NCBI RefSeq assembly: GCF_003326755.1
Contig: NZ_JPWH01000021.1
Coordinates: 1-64,000, forward strand
Origin: Thalassospira profundimaris
GTDB lineage: Bacteria > Pseudomonadota > Alphaproteobacteria > Rhodospirillales > Thalassospiraceae
Direction of reading: 5' to 3'
Length of the DNA: 64,000 nucleotides
A program made the translations under genes and the position numbers. Under the pieces are notes generated by a model. The model did not search any database. It was given only the letters and a program-made list of their open reading frames with translations, and was not told the origin of the DNA. This document shows positions 7,384 to 17,064 of this stretch, in pieces (the first letter of the stretch is position 1; each line of letters starts with the position of its first letter).

Positions 7384-9220
7384 GCGCTGTATCATTCAGG
7401 TTGCCTGCTGGATCCGCCTTACGACTGATATGCCAGTTTGCAGCCTCGCGCCAGTGTCGCCATAATTTTGCATAGATGCCATCCTTGCCAACCAGATCGT
7501 CATGGACACCGCGTTCAACGATTCTACCCTCATCAAGAACCAGAATTTCGTCGGCAGCCTGAACAGTCGAGAGCTTGTGTGCCACAACGATCAGTGTCTT
7601 GTGCGCGACAAGGGCGGCAAGTGCGGCCTGCAGGGCTTTTTCGTTGGTTGGATCAATTGCGGCGGTTGCCTCGTCAAGCAGGACGATCGGGGCATCTTTG
7701 AGGATGGCACGTGCAATAGAAATGCGCTGGCGCTGCCCGCCCGAGAGGGATGCCCCTCCCTCGCCCACACGGGTCTGATAGCCGTTTGGCAGATCCGTGA
7801 TAAATGCGTGTGCCTGGGCAGCACGGGCCGCATCTTCAACCTCCTCGCGCGTGGCATCCTGGCAACCAAAGGCGATATTGTCGAAAATCGTGCCCGAAAA
7901 CAGATAAACATCCTGAAAAACCACGGTAATAAGGCTGGCGAGCCGTTCGGGCGACATTTGCCTGATATCGACACCGCCAATCAGGATGGCACCGCCATCA
8001 ATGTCCCAAAAACGCGGGATAAGGTTCAGGATCGTGCTTTTGCCTGCCCCCGATGGCCCGACAATTGCCGTCATAGTCCGTTCGGGAACCCTAAAGGACA
8101 GGGAGTCCACCACTGCCCTGTCACGATATCCGAAACGAACATTATCAAACGCAATATCAAATCCCCCGGGTTCCCGGGGTCTTGAGGCTTCGGGCAGACG
8201 CGGCGCGCTTAGAATGCGATCTATCCGCGTCAGGGACGCATCCGCCATCCGCGTATTTTCCATCACGGCAAGCAAACCAAGAAGCGGGCTATAGGTGGCA
8301 TAGATCAGCATACAGGCCGTAATGGCAGTTGCGGCATCAATCTCGCCCCCCAGCCACCGCCAGCCAGCGGCAAAAAGAACAAGCGGGACACCCAGCATCA
8401 GGATCATGCCAAAACAGACAAGCGGCAACGTCAATTGCATCACCATGCGAACCGAGAGATTGCGGAACGTTTCGAGTGCGGCCTTAAAATCTTCCGCGCC
8501 CTTGCCAACCCGGTTAAAGGCACGGATCACGGCAATGCCCTGCACAAATTCAATCATGCGTGCAGCGGCTGCCGCCTGCATGTCCTGGCGCCGGATTCCA
8601 AGTTTCGCCAGATGCCGGCTGGCCTTGAGATACACCGGAATCGCAATGACAATCGAGGCAAGCGCGGCCAATGCCACGATACCGTCCTGAAAAGCCAGAA
8701 ATACCAGAATGGCGACGGGCATACCGAGGGCCTCGGCAATACGTGGCAAGCCGTCCGACATGAAGTTTTCCACGCTCTGCATGTCCGAGGTCAGCATCGT
8801 TACCGTATCACCACGATTGCGTGACAAATGAAACCCCAGCGGCAACTGTCTTAACCGGTCCAGCATGGACAGGCGCAATTGCCCGCCAAGGTCAAAGGCC
8901 GCCATCCAGGTTGTTTTTGCCGCCAGATAGCTAAATGCGATCTGCCCAACAAGGGATAATGCCGCCAGTGCCGTGATCTGAAGGGCCCAGCCTGTGTCCG
9001 GGGTAAAATCGTCCCACATAAGGTCTGTGACAAGTTTGATCGACGTCCCGAACCCCAGCCCCAGGCAAAATGACTGGGCAAATCGAAAGGCAATGCCTTT
9101 GACGATCTGGCTTCGCAAGGGGCCTGCAAGGGCCCATAACCGTTTCAGGCTTTGAATATCGGAACGGATTTCATGACCATCGGCGTCCATACCGGTCATC
9201 GTGCTTTCACTATTTGTCAT
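7367..9220 (-). CDS. ABC transporter, fused permease-ATPase, second half (YbtQ/IrtB type)
   Basis: This is a 617-residue exporter-fold half-transporter. Six transmembrane helices span about residues 35-310, followed by an ATPase domain with Walker A GPSGAGKS, signature LSGGQRQR, Walker B IVLLDEATAAID and H-loop AHKLST. Its start lies 2 bases after the stop of the partner half-transporter, so the two probably form a heterodimer. Pairs of this architecture include YbtPQ and IrtAB, which import ferric siderophores despite their exporter fold. The Fur-like box ahead of the operon supports an iron role. Drug or peptide export remains possible. Confidence 0.82.
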   Translation of the reverse strand: MTNSESTMTGMDADGHEIRSDIQSLKRLWALAGPLRSQIVKGIAFRFAQSFCLGLGFGTSIKLVTDLMWDDFTPDTGWALQITALAALSLVGQIAFSYLAAKTTWMAAFDLGGQLRLSMLDRLRQLPLGFHLSRNRGDTVTMLTSDMQSVENFMSDGLPRIAEALGMPVAILVFLAFQDGIVALAALASIVIAIPVYLKASRHLAKLGIRRQDMQAAAAARMIEFVQGIAVIRAFNRVGKGAEDFKAALETFRNLSVRMVMQLTLPLVCFGMILMLGVPLVLFAAGWRWLGGEIDAATAITACMLIYATYSPLLGLLAVMENTRMADASLTRIDRILSAPRLPEASRPREPGGFDIAFDNVRFGYRDRAVVDSLSFRVPERTMTAIVGPSGAGKSTILNLIPRFWDIDGGAILIGGVDIRQMSPERLASLITVVFQDVYLFSGTIFDNIAFGCQDATREEVEDAARAAQAHAFITDLPNGYQTRVGEGGASLSGGQRQRISIARAILKDAPIVLLDEATAAIDPTNEKALQAALAALVAHKTLIVVAHKLSTVQAADEILVLDEGRIVERGVHDDLVGKDGIYAKLWRHWREAANWHISRKADPAGNLNDTAHGNEI

Positions 9221-9222
9221 GG

Positions 9223-11070
9223 TCAGGCCCCTGTTTCCGGTTGTTGCAAGTCCTCTATGGTGCGCAGGCCGGTTTTGCGCGCGCTCAGAAAATCATTCCA
9301 AAGTCGTGCATACAGGCCGCCGTTTTTGACCAGGTCGTCATGCTGGCCTGTTTCCACAATCCGCCCATTTTCAACGGTGACGATCAGGTCGGCCTCGCGG
9401 ATTGTATTCAGGCGATGGGCGACCAGAATCAGGGTTCGTCCGGCCGCGAGGGATTCGATGGCGGCCTGAATGGCGGCTTCATTGTCCGGATCGGCAAAGG
9501 CGGTCGCCTCGTCAAGGACAATGACCGGCGCGTCCTTCAGGATTGCGCGGGCAATCGCAATACGCTGGCGTTCACCGCCGGATAATTTGCGGCCCAGATC
9601 ACCAAGCCGTGTTTCATATCCGTCCGGAAGGGCCATAATAAATTCATGGGCGCATGCCGCCTTTGCGGCCTTCTGCACGTCGGCGTCTGTCGCATCTGGT
9701 TTGCCAAAGCGTATATTGTTGGCGATTGTGTCGGTAAACAGAATGGTATCCTGAAACACAAACGCCACAGTATCCATAAGCTGGCTGATGGCGATCTCGC
9801 GTATATCCTGGCCCCCAATGGCAATACGGCCCGAACCGACATCAAAGAAACGGGGGATCAGGCTTGCAATCGTGCTTTTGCCCGACCCTGAAGGGCCGAC
9901 CAGGGCGGTGACTGTGCCTTCCTGTGCCGTGAAGGATATGCCATGCAGCACATCATGGTGATCATAACCGAAATGAACAGTGTCAAAAGTGACGTCATAC
10001 CGGTCCAGATGGCGGGTCTTGCCGCTATCGGTTTGCGTCGGGGCGGCGAGAACCCCGGCAACAAGCGAGGAGCCCATGCTGATATGGGCCAATTCATGAA
10101 ACAGATTGAAAAGTTTTAACAGCGGGCGGCTGTAATTGGCGCCAAGGATGATAAAAAAGACGAGCGTCGCCATATTCAGAGACCCCGCCGTGATAAGAAA
10201 CGCCCCGACGGGGACAATGAACACGATGTTTGAAAGCACCAGACTGAAAAACGCGCCGGCAAATGGCAAATAAGCCGCCGACATTTTCTTTTCGACAGCG
10301 GTATAGGCGGCAACGGCATCGCTGGCCTCGCGAAAACGCTCGCCGGCGCGATTGAAGATCTTCACCACCGGCATACCTGCAATATATTCGACAATCGCGG
10401 CATTCATCCGCTGGCTGGTGGTCTGGTATTCGTGGGCAAAGCGTCCGCCTTTTTTCATGGCAAACACAAGAAGGGCAAAAGAAAGCGGGGTGATGACGGT
10501 GGCTGCCAGGGCCATGCGCCAGTCAACGGCGAACAGCCAGATCGATACCGCAAGCCAGGTTGAAACGGCACTGATGCCTTCCGGGGTGCCGTGGGCGACG
10601 ACCAGCTCCAGTTTTTCGGGGTCGTCAATCACCAGTTTTTTGGCATCCCCGCTGCTGCGGTCGGCAAAATAACCCAGCGGCAACCGCGCAAGATGCCGGG
10701 AAACCGACAGCCTCAACTGATAGATCGCGCCAAATGCAACAAGATGCGCCATCATGGTTGCCGTTCCCATGACAATATATCCCAGCACGACCGCAGCAAG
10801 GGCAAGCCCGGCCTGCATTAAAAGGCCGGTTGCGGTCAGGCTGTTGTCAATCACCCCGCCAATAAAGACGGTAATGATGTAAACGGGTACCAGCTCAAGA
10901 ATAACCGCGATCGTGGCCAACACAACCGCCAGCAGCAATTTCAGCCTTTGCCCGGCAAGATACGGCCAGATCAGGCGCAGACTTGCCAGATAGTCGGGTT
11001 TTTCGCCACTGCTTTCCCTGGTTTTCCCCGTTGCGGAATTATCCTCAAGCGTGCAATCCGCCGCTGTCAT
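9223..11070 (-). CDS. ABC transporter, fused permease-ATPase, first half (YbtP/IrtA type)
   Basis: This 615-residue half-transporter has six membrane helices followed by an ATPase domain with GPSGSGKST, LSGGERQR, VLDEATAFAD and an H-loop in AHRLNT. ATG 11070 is chosen over the upstream in-frame ATG at 11190 because GGGAGG lies 7 bases before it and because the longer frame would run through the Fur-like box. It is the first gene of a three-gene leftward operon with its partner half and a TetR regulator. The D in the usual EATSALD position is shifted to FAD, a small deviation in the D-loop region. No siderophore biosynthesis or receptor gene lies nearby. Confidence 0.82.
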   Translation of the reverse strand: MTAADCTLEDNSATGKTRESSGEKPDYLASLRLIWPYLAGQRLKLLLAVVLATIAVILELVPVYIITVFIGGVIDNSLTATGLLMQAGLALAAVVLGYIVMGTATMMAHLVAFGAIYQLRLSVSRHLARLPLGYFADRSSGDAKKLVIDDPEKLELVVAHGTPEGISAVSTWLAVSIWLFAVDWRMALAATVITPLSFALLVFAMKKGGRFAHEYQTTSQRMNAAIVEYIAGMPVVKIFNRAGERFREASDAVAAYTAVEKKMSAAYLPFAGAFFSLVLSNIVFIVPVGAFLITAGSLNMATLVFFIILGANYSRPLLKLFNLFHELAHISMGSSLVAGVLAAPTQTDSGKTRHLDRYDVTFDTVHFGYDHHDVLHGISFTAQEGTVTALVGPSGSGKSTIASLIPRFFDVGSGRIAIGGQDIREIAISQLMDTVAFVFQDTILFTDTIANNIRFGKPDATDADVQKAAKAACAHEFIMALPDGYETRLGDLGRKLSGGERQRIAIARAILKDAPVIVLDEATAFADPDNEAAIQAAIESLAAGRTLILVAHRLNTIREADLIVTVENGRIVETGQHDDLVKNGGLYARLWNDFLSARKTGLRTIEDLQQPETGA

Positions 11071-11135
11071 GCCATGACCTCCCGTTCTGTGAAGTAAGAT
11101 GCCCGAAATGCGCAACACTTCTGCTTTATCGCAAT

Positions 11136-11150
11136 TGAGAGTCACTTTCA
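11136..11150. promoter_or_regulatory. Fur-like iron box
   Basis: TGAGAGTCACTTTCA matches 10 of the 14 non-central positions of the 7-1-7 Fur consensus TGATAATnATTATCA. It lies in an imperfect inverted repeat at 11135-11151 and sits 66 bases upstream of the first ABC gene. This points to iron repression of the transporter operon. Confidence 0.55.
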
Positions 11151-11506
11151 AATAATTTGCAACATAATGTTTCAAATTAGGACATGACAATATTGATCGG
11201 ACCCCGAATTCTCAGGTTGTGTGTACTGTGATCCCCTGGTATCGAGCCAGACAGGAAGGCTGAAAAGATGCCCGATAGATCGCAGATGACGTTACGGAAT
11301 CAAGAAACCATCCGGTGCGGAACAGATGGTTTTCACGCAAGGAACGCCAGAGGCAATGGATACCGACATCTCCCCGAGATGCCATGTCATGGTGGCAACG
11401 TTGTACATTCAGTCACAACGACGTCGCTTGCCAGAAGACCCGCCAAAATGAAACAGAATGCACCTGATTTAAAGGCAAAGGCCTTCAAAGCACCCTTTGC
11501 ATCCCA
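11151..11506. other. Intergenic stretch without a supported gene
   Basis: About 350 bases separate the Fur-like box from the end of the DUF3750 gene. One rightward frame from 11268 follows an AGGAAGG-like sequence but has no recognisable protein character and runs antisense into the DUF3750 gene. I see no RNA gene or repeat. Confidence 0.4.
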
Positions 11507-12289
11507 TCAGGGCGCATCATCCTCTGCCGCCAGCGAACCGGTATTGGGCAGGCCCAACCGGCCAATTGAGGGCACACGAATGGCGGGGCGGTTAAAGTCG
11601 ATGCCAAAATTCAGGCCAAGAAGATTGAGCTCCAGCCCCTCTTCCAGCCCGGCAGTAAAGCCCAGCATCCCATAAAGGTTGGCCTGCACCCCCGTACCGG
11701 ACGGTGACAAACCTACCGGATTGGTAATGGGCCGGTAATCCTTGCCAATCGCATTGGCGGGCATATCAAGGTCCAGCGCGGGCACCTCGCGACCGATATG
11801 GGCGATAAAGGTATTGCTGTTGGGGCCGGGATAGCTGCGATATTCCTGCGGGTAAGGGTAGGTTTTGACTGCCTTTTGCACATCATCAATAATGGAATCC
11901 ACGCCTTCGCCGCGCAAATCGAGCAGAATTTCCGGTTCCGCCCCGAACCACAAACCATCGGGCACGGCATAATTGGTGCGCACCACATTGCCACCGCCCC
12001 AGCCCACCACGTCATAGCGGGTAAAGGTCGTCTCCCCGCTATGTTTGACGATAATCCAGGTATGCACGGCAAAATAGCCCCGCCAGCTATAGGTGGAGGC
12101 GGCATAAACCTGGACAATTGCGGTATCGGCATTGGCAACCGGGTCGGGCGCGATTCCGGCGGAATGGCGTGGTGCGGTGCGCCAGGTTTCATTGGCTTTC
12201 TGCCCCGGCGGATTTTCCGCCAGGCTAATCCCGAAAGGCAATATCAACACCAGGATCAGGCCCAGCACCACCGTTGTTCTGCGTTTCAA
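11507..12289 (-). CDS. DUF3750 family exported protein
   Basis: This 260-residue protein has a cleavable-looking signal peptide (MKRRTTVVLGLILVLILPFG up to about SLA). The DUF3750 core includes YSWRGYFAVHTWIIVK, YDVVGWGGGNVVR, ILLDLRG, YPGPNSNTFIAHI and a C-terminal LEEGLELNLLGLNFGID. The H of VHTWI and the NSNT motif resemble the active-site pattern of permuted papain-like hydrolases, with Ser where a catalytic Cys would be, so it may be enzymatic in the periplasm. Family function is unknown. It is flanked by unrelated genes and is probably monocistronic. Confidence 0.82.
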   Translation of the reverse strand: MKRRTTVVLGLILVLILPFGISLAENPPGQKANETWRTAPRHSAGIAPDPVANADTAIVQVYAASTYSWRGYFAVHTWIIVKHSGETTFTRYDVVGWGGGNVVRTNYAVPDGLWFGAEPEILLDLRGEGVDSIIDDVQKAVKTYPYPQEYRSYPGPNSNTFIAHIGREVPALDLDMPANAIGKDYRPITNPVGLSPSGTGVQANLYGMLGFTAGLEEGLELNLLGLNFGIDFNRPAIRVPSIGRLGLPNTGSLAAEDDAP

Positions 12290-12454
12290 ATAACTCGTCC
12301 CTGTTCAAAGCAGGTCAACACACAGCATGGTCCACCATGCCGCACGCGCCCCGCGCAAGTGGGTCAAAGAACGATGATTGCCCGGTTCCGGCAATAATCA
12401 ACTTCACACCATTTCCTTTATACGGCGAATATAGGCGAAACAGACCATGCGAAA

Positions 12455-13444
12455 TCACGGCCAGGCGGCAAAGCTGGTATCATCGCGGATCTGCCCGGCA
12501 CGTTTTTGCCGCCGCCATGCGCCGGGCGCCAGCCCCAAATAGCGTTTAAAAAACCGGTTAAAATAGGCCGGATCGCGAAACCCCAGGCCATACGCCACCT
12601 GTGCCACCGCCTGGGGGGATTGTTCCAGGCGCAGGCAGGCCTCGTGCAACACCCGGTCATGGATCAATTGCAGGGGCGGCTTGCCCGTTGCCCGCACAGT
12701 TGCCAGCGCCAGCCGCCTTTCGCTCGTCCCCAGTGCGCGGGCGTAGTCACCCACATTCCAGTGATCGCGAAAATGAATTTCCAGCACCTGCAAAAACCGG
12801 TGCAGCGTGACGGAACCCCCGTCAGGACGTGCGCCGTCATGCTGGCCCCGTGTCATCCAGCCCTCGGCAAGGCGGGCCAAAATCGCCAGCAGGGCGATCA
12901 GCTGGGCCGCCAAAACCGTTTCGCCCATATGCCGGTTGGCCCGGATCTCGGCTGCCATCACACCACAAATCAGACGGGCCTGTTCAAAATCCTGCTGATG
13001 ATCCGCCAGATGAAGGCCATGCACCGTATCGGCAACAAAGCGCAGCCCCCGATGATGCCCGGTACCCTGCCCGGCGTGATCGGGTAAAAAATGCCCGCCC
13101 AGGCTTTTGGCCACCACATCATCGGGCATGGACATCACATATCCCCGTGCCCCGGCCTCAATCTCGCACACACGCCCCTCGCCTGCTGGCAGCCAGATCA
13201 GGGCGGGCCCGGCAAGCCGGATGGCACCATGCCGCAGGCTGATTTGCGCCATGCCATTTTCCAGCAACACGGCATGGCAGCACGCATGTTGCCCCGCTCC
13301 GTCCAGCCCCCATTTGCGCGATGACAGGGCCGGTTCAAAACGGTCCATCCGGGCACGGATTTTATCCATCGCACCGTCCCTGTGCAGGGTGATTTTGTGT
13401 GTGCTGTTGTGGCCGGTTTTTCCGCCGTATCCCGCACCAGACAT
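12455..13444 (-). CDS. AraC family transcriptional regulator
   Basis: This protein is about 329 residues long. The C-terminal 100 residues hold the two AraC helix-turn-helix motifs, including VGDYARALGTSERRLA and VAQVAYGLGFRDPAYFNRFF, followed by the typical YLGLAPGAWRR. The N-terminal domain looks like a cupin-type sensor. ATG 13444 is favoured by an upstream AAGGGCG; ATG 13471 is also in frame. The gene is divergent from the aldehyde dehydrogenase across a 189-base gap, so it probably activates that gene in response to an aromatic aldehyde or acid. Confidence 0.85.
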   Translation of the reverse strand: MSGAGYGGKTGHNSTHKITLHRDGAMDKIRARMDRFEPALSSRKWGLDGAGQHACCHAVLLENGMAQISLRHGAIRLAGPALIWLPAGEGRVCEIEAGARGYVMSMPDDVVAKSLGGHFLPDHAGQGTGHHRGLRFVADTVHGLHLADHQQDFEQARLICGVMAAEIRANRHMGETVLAAQLIALLAILARLAEGWMTRGQHDGARPDGGSVTLHRFLQVLEIHFRDHWNVGDYARALGTSERRLALATVRATGKPPLQLIHDRVLHEACLRLEQSPQAVAQVAYGLGFRDPAYFNRFFKRYLGLAPGAWRRQKRAGQIRDDTSFAAWP

Positions 13445-13633
13445 GCCTTTTTCGCCCTTAAACATAACCATTTGAAACTGGTTAAATTATGCAATTTTTT
13501 GTTTAAAAAGGTCAATTTGCATGTCTTTACATTGCAGGTAATCGACGGCCTACTGGCAATAGAAAACGCAACAGCAGATTGCGATACCCATAACCACCAG
13601 GCCCCGGCCTGCACCAGCGAGGATCACGTTTCC

Positions 13634-15088
13634 ATGTATGACATCAACCTGTTGATCAACAATACCGACAACCCCGCCAGCCAGAACCGCACCTTTACGC
13701 GTAAAAACCCGATCACGGGCGAGATTGCGACCAAGGCCGCCGCCGCCAGCAAGGAAGACGCCATTCGCGCCGCCGATGCCGCCGCCAGCGCCTTTCCGGC
13801 ATGGTCCAAAACCGGGCCGGGCGCGCGCCGGGCGATTTTGCAAAAGGCTGCCGACATTATGGAAAGCAAGGGCGAGGAATTTGGCCGCCGCGTGCTGGTC
13901 GAAACCGGCAGCACCGCCATGTGGGGCGGCTTTAACGCCCATCTGGCGGCCAATATGCTGCGCGAAGCCGCCGCCATGACCACGCAAATCACCGGTGATG
14001 TGATCCCGTCTGACGTGCCGGGCAGCTTTGCAATGGGCATTCGCCAGCCAGCCGGGGTGGTGTTGGGCATTGCGCCGTGGAACGCACCGGTGATTTTGGG
14101 CACACGCGCCATCGCCATGCCGCTTGCTTGTGGAAACACGGTAATCCTGAAAGCGTCCGAGCTTTGCCCCGCCATCCATCATTTGATTGGCGACTGCCTG
14201 CGCGAGGCCGGTGCCCCCGAAGGTGTGGTTAATGTCATTACCAACGCGCCCGAAGATGCGCCTGAAATTGTTGAAACGCTGATTGCGCATCCCGCCATTC
14301 GCCGCATCAATTTCACCGGCTCCACCCGTGTTGGTCGCATCATTGCCGAACTGGCGGCCCGCCACCTCAAACCGGTTTTGCTGGAACTGGGCGGCAAAGC
14401 CCCGTTTTTGGTGCTTGATGACGCCGATCTGGACGAAGCCGTCAATGCCGCCGCCTTTGGCGCCTATATGAATCAGGGGCAAATTTGCATGTCAACAGAA
14501 CGCCTGATTGTTGATAATGCCATTGGCGATGATTTTGCCGCCAAACTGGCCGCCAAGGCCAAAACCCTGACCGCAGGCGACCCGGCAGAAGGCAAACATA
14601 TCTTAGGCGGTGTTGTGACGGCCGAGGCAACCCGCCGTATCGAGGAACTGGTTGAGGATGCCGTCGCCAAGGGGGCAAAGCTGATTGCGGGTTCCGGCAA
14701 GGCCAATGGAGCATTGATGGATGCCACCCTGCTGGATCATGTCACATCATCGATGCGGATTTACCGCGAGGAAAGTTTTGGTCCGGTGGTGTGCATCATC
14801 CGGGCGCAAGGTGACGATGAAGCCATCCGCATCGCCAATGACAGCGAATATGGCTTGTCCTCCGCCGTCTTTTCGCAAAACATCACCCGGGCAATGGATG
14901 TCGCCCGCCAGATCGAAAGTGGCATTTGCCACATCAATGGCCCGACCGTGCATGACGAAGCACAAATGCCGTTTGGCGGTGTCAAAGCCAGTGGCTATGG
15001 CCGGTTTGGCAGCAAGGCCGCAATTGACGAATTCACCGAAACCCGCTGGATCACGATCCAGCACGGCAAGCGCCATTACCCATTTTAG
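13634..15088 (+). CDS. Aromatic aldehyde dehydrogenase (vanillin/salicylaldehyde dehydrogenase type)
   Basis: This 484-residue NAD(P)-dependent aldehyde dehydrogenase has the catalytic Asn in IAPWNAPV, the general base Glu in LELGGKAP, the catalytic Cys in NQGQICMST and the C-terminal FGGVKASGYGRFG. GQICMSTER and IAPWNAPVILGTRA are typical of the vanillin/salicylaldehyde branch, which oxidises benzaldehyde-type substrates to acids. ATG 13634 follows GAGGA at 11 bases; upstream in-frame starts run into the regulator's promoter region. No other aromatic-degradation gene is adjacent, so its role may be detoxification or feeding a pathway encoded elsewhere. Confidence 0.85.
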   Translation: MYDINLLINNTDNPASQNRTFTRKNPITGEIATKAAAASKEDAIRAADAAASAFPAWSKTGPGARRAILQKAADIMESKGEEFGRRVLVETGSTAMWGGFNAHLAANMLREAAAMTTQITGDVIPSDVPGSFAMGIRQPAGVVLGIAPWNAPVILGTRAIAMPLACGNTVILKASELCPAIHHLIGDCLREAGAPEGVVNVITNAPEDAPEIVETLIAHPAIRRINFTGSTRVGRIIAELAARHLKPVLLELGGKAPFLVLDDADLDEAVNAAAFGAYMNQGQICMSTERLIVDNAIGDDFAAKLAAKAKTLTAGDPAEGKHILGGVVTAEATRRIEELVEDAVAKGAKLIAGSGKANGALMDATLLDHVTSSMRIYREESFGPVVCIIRAQGDDEAIRIANDSEYGLSSAVFSQNITRAMDVARQIESGICHINGPTVHDEAQMPFGGVKASGYGRFGSKAAIDEFTETRWITIQHGKRHYPF

Positions 15089-15172
15089 AAATAAGATTTC
15101 AAATATAGCAATATAAGCCACCGGCCCGCCGCATTCTCCCGGCGGGCCAGTGCTGTTTTGCCAACAGTTTCA

Positions 15173-15658
15173 CTATTGTGCCCGCCGCGCGGTTTGCACC
15201 ACCACCTCCAGCGCACTGGAAAAACGCGAGCGGTCCTTTTGCGTAAAACCGGCATTGCGGCCCTGCTCGCCGGTGACTTCGCGCATATGGGCGGCAATTT
15301 CACGCCCGGCCAGGGCATTGGCAATATTGGCCTCGGTAAAGGCCTTGCCGGTGGGGCCCAACACATGTGCGCCAATTTCCAGCCCGCGTGACGCCAGCGG
15401 AATATCGGCCGTGATGATAATATCATTGGCCTGCGCGTTTTCGGCAATCCAGTTATCGGCCGCATCAGGCTCTGGCGGCACAAAAACCGATTTGATCAAC
15501 GGGTTGCGCGATGGGCGAATACCCCCGTTCGAGACCAGAAACATTTGCATCTGGTGGCGTTCGGCCACCCGTTCGCATTCGGCCTTTACCGGGCAGGCAT
15601 CGGCATCGACAAACAGGCGGGGCGGTTGTTTTTGCGGGTTTAACTGTTCTTCTGTCAT
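15173..15658 (-). CDS. yaiI: YaiI/YqxD family protein (UPF0178, DUF188)
   Basis: This 161-residue protein has the family signature VDADACPVK near the N-terminus, then VSNGG, a DAADNWIAENA motif, IIITADIPLA and a C-terminal FTQKDRSRFSSALE. The conserved acidic residues suggest a PIN-like metal-dependent fold, but no activity is established. It lies 30 bases downstream of the MFS gene on the same strand and could share its transcript. Confidence 0.88.
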   Translation of the reverse strand: MTEEQLNPQKQPPRLFVDADACPVKAECERVAERHQMQMFLVSNGGIRPSRNPLIKSVFVPPEPDAADNWIAENAQANDIIITADIPLASRGLEIGAHVLGPTGKAFTEANIANALAGREIAAHMREVTGEQGRNAGFTQKDRSRFSSALEVVVQTARRAQ

Positions 15659-15688
15659 GGCGTGATCATCGCGTGCGATGCGCCAAAG

Positions 15689-16936
15689 TCAAGCAGAGGA
15701 TACAGGCTTGGCAACCATGCTTTCTTCTTCCGGCGGTGCATCACTAATCAGAAGCAGCGCCAAACCACCCAAAGCAACAAACAGCGCCGAAACCGCCACC
15801 GTGGTATGATAGGAAGAGTAACTCGCCACCAGGCCCATCAGCAAATTGCCGCATAATCCGCCGACAAAAAGCGTACTGACATAATAGCTGGTCGCCATAC
15901 CGGGGCGGTTGCGGGCAAAATTTTGCACAAAGGTCATGCCAATGGCGGCAAACACCCCATAATAAAGCCCGTCCAGCGCCCCCAAAACCAGCACATGCCA
16001 TAAATACTGCGCCTGATAAATCAGGCCATAAAACATAACCCCACAAAAGGCCGCAACCATCAGCCCCCGGCGTTCGCCGATCCGCTGAATGATCGCGACC
16101 GAGGCATAAATCGCCCCGACCTCGACAAAGCATTTCATCGTTAGCTCGAACCCCGCGGCAGACGGGGCCAGGCCGAGCGATGCGGTAAAATAAAGTGGCA
16201 TCACGGTTAAAAACACCACATGCCCGGTGGAGATCAGAAAAACCGGAATACAGGCCACCAGCAACGCCCGGTTCATTTTCGGGATCATCTCGCCCGTATG
16301 CGTACCTGCATGATGGGTTTTGAAATGCGCAGGCACCACCAACAGGCAAAATACCAGCCAGACCACCCCCAAAATGGCGATGGCAAAATAAATGAAGGTA
16401 AAACCAAACGCGTCATAAACCGATAGCGAGACAGCCGGGCCCACCATCCAGCCCAGCGAGGTTTGCATCCGTAACAGCGAATTGAATTTTTTGACATTCC
16501 GGCCCGTCTGTTCGGCAAACAGGCGACCGAAGGAATACACAACCGATAACGCCCCGGACCCCACCCCGATCAGGATCGAGCCAATAAGCGCATAAACCCA
16601 GTAAACCTGAAACGTGCCGATCACCACCATCCCGGCGACAAAACAGAAAATGCTGGACAATAATAGCCAGCGTACCGGTACCCCCCGATCAATCGCGTGG
16701 CCGTAATAACGGTTGGTCAGCAGTGTTACCACCACCTTGATAATCGCCGCCACGCTGATTTTCCAGGGGGCTTCGCCCAAACCATCAACAACAAACAACC
16801 CGCCCAACGGGGCCGAGGTCGAGGATGAAAAGGCGCCGAGCAACACAACACCAAGTACGAGAAACGGATACCGGTCCAGAAAGGCCATCGCCCCTGACAG
16901 GACCGGTTTTGTTGCATCTGTTTGTGTCGCCACCAT
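15689..16936 (-). CDS. MFS transporter, sugar efflux (SetA) type
   Basis: This 415-residue protein has twelve hydrophobic segments. The loop between helices 2 and 3 has NRYYGHAIDRG, a variant of the MFS motif A, and the central part (SLGWMVGPAVSLSVYDAFGF) resembles the sugar-efflux SET subfamily. SET proteins export sugars or sugar analogues; the substrate here is unknown. ATG 16936 is preferred to the TTG at 16963 because a GGGGCGG lies just upstream. The downstream yaiI gene starts 31 bases after its stop. Confidence 0.75.
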   Translation of the reverse strand: MVATQTDATKPVLSGAMAFLDRYPFLVLGVVLLGAFSSSTSAPLGGLFVVDGLGEAPWKISVAAIIKVVVTLLTNRYYGHAIDRGVPVRWLLLSSIFCFVAGMVVIGTFQVYWVYALIGSILIGVGSGALSVVYSFGRLFAEQTGRNVKKFNSLLRMQTSLGWMVGPAVSLSVYDAFGFTFIYFAIAILGVVWLVFCLLVVPAHFKTHHAGTHTGEMIPKMNRALLVACIPVFLISTGHVVFLTVMPLYFTASLGLAPSAAGFELTMKCFVEVGAIYASVAIIQRIGERRGLMVAAFCGVMFYGLIYQAQYLWHVLVLGALDGLYYGVFAAIGMTFVQNFARNRPGMATSYYVSTLFVGGLCGNLLMGLVASYSSYHTTVAVSALFVALGGLALLLISDAPPEEESMVAKPVSSA

Positions 16937-17064
16937 ATCCCGCCCCTGTTTCTGCCCGATCAAACGTTACAATCAGTTTTAGAAACAAAGGGTTCTTTGG
17001 AATACCGGTAAAACACCCCAAACGGGAATTGTCACATTTCGGAAATAAGGCTGCCTACGGAAAG

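Noticed and set aside
11268..11675. 135-codon plus-strand frame with an AGGAAGG-like site
   Set aside because: Half of it is antisense to the DUF3750 gene and the rest has no recognisable protein character.
13550..14482. 310-codon minus-strand frame opposite the aldehyde dehydrogenase
   Set aside because: It is Gly/Ala/His-rich shadow sequence; the dehydrogenase on the plus strand has all catalytic motifs.
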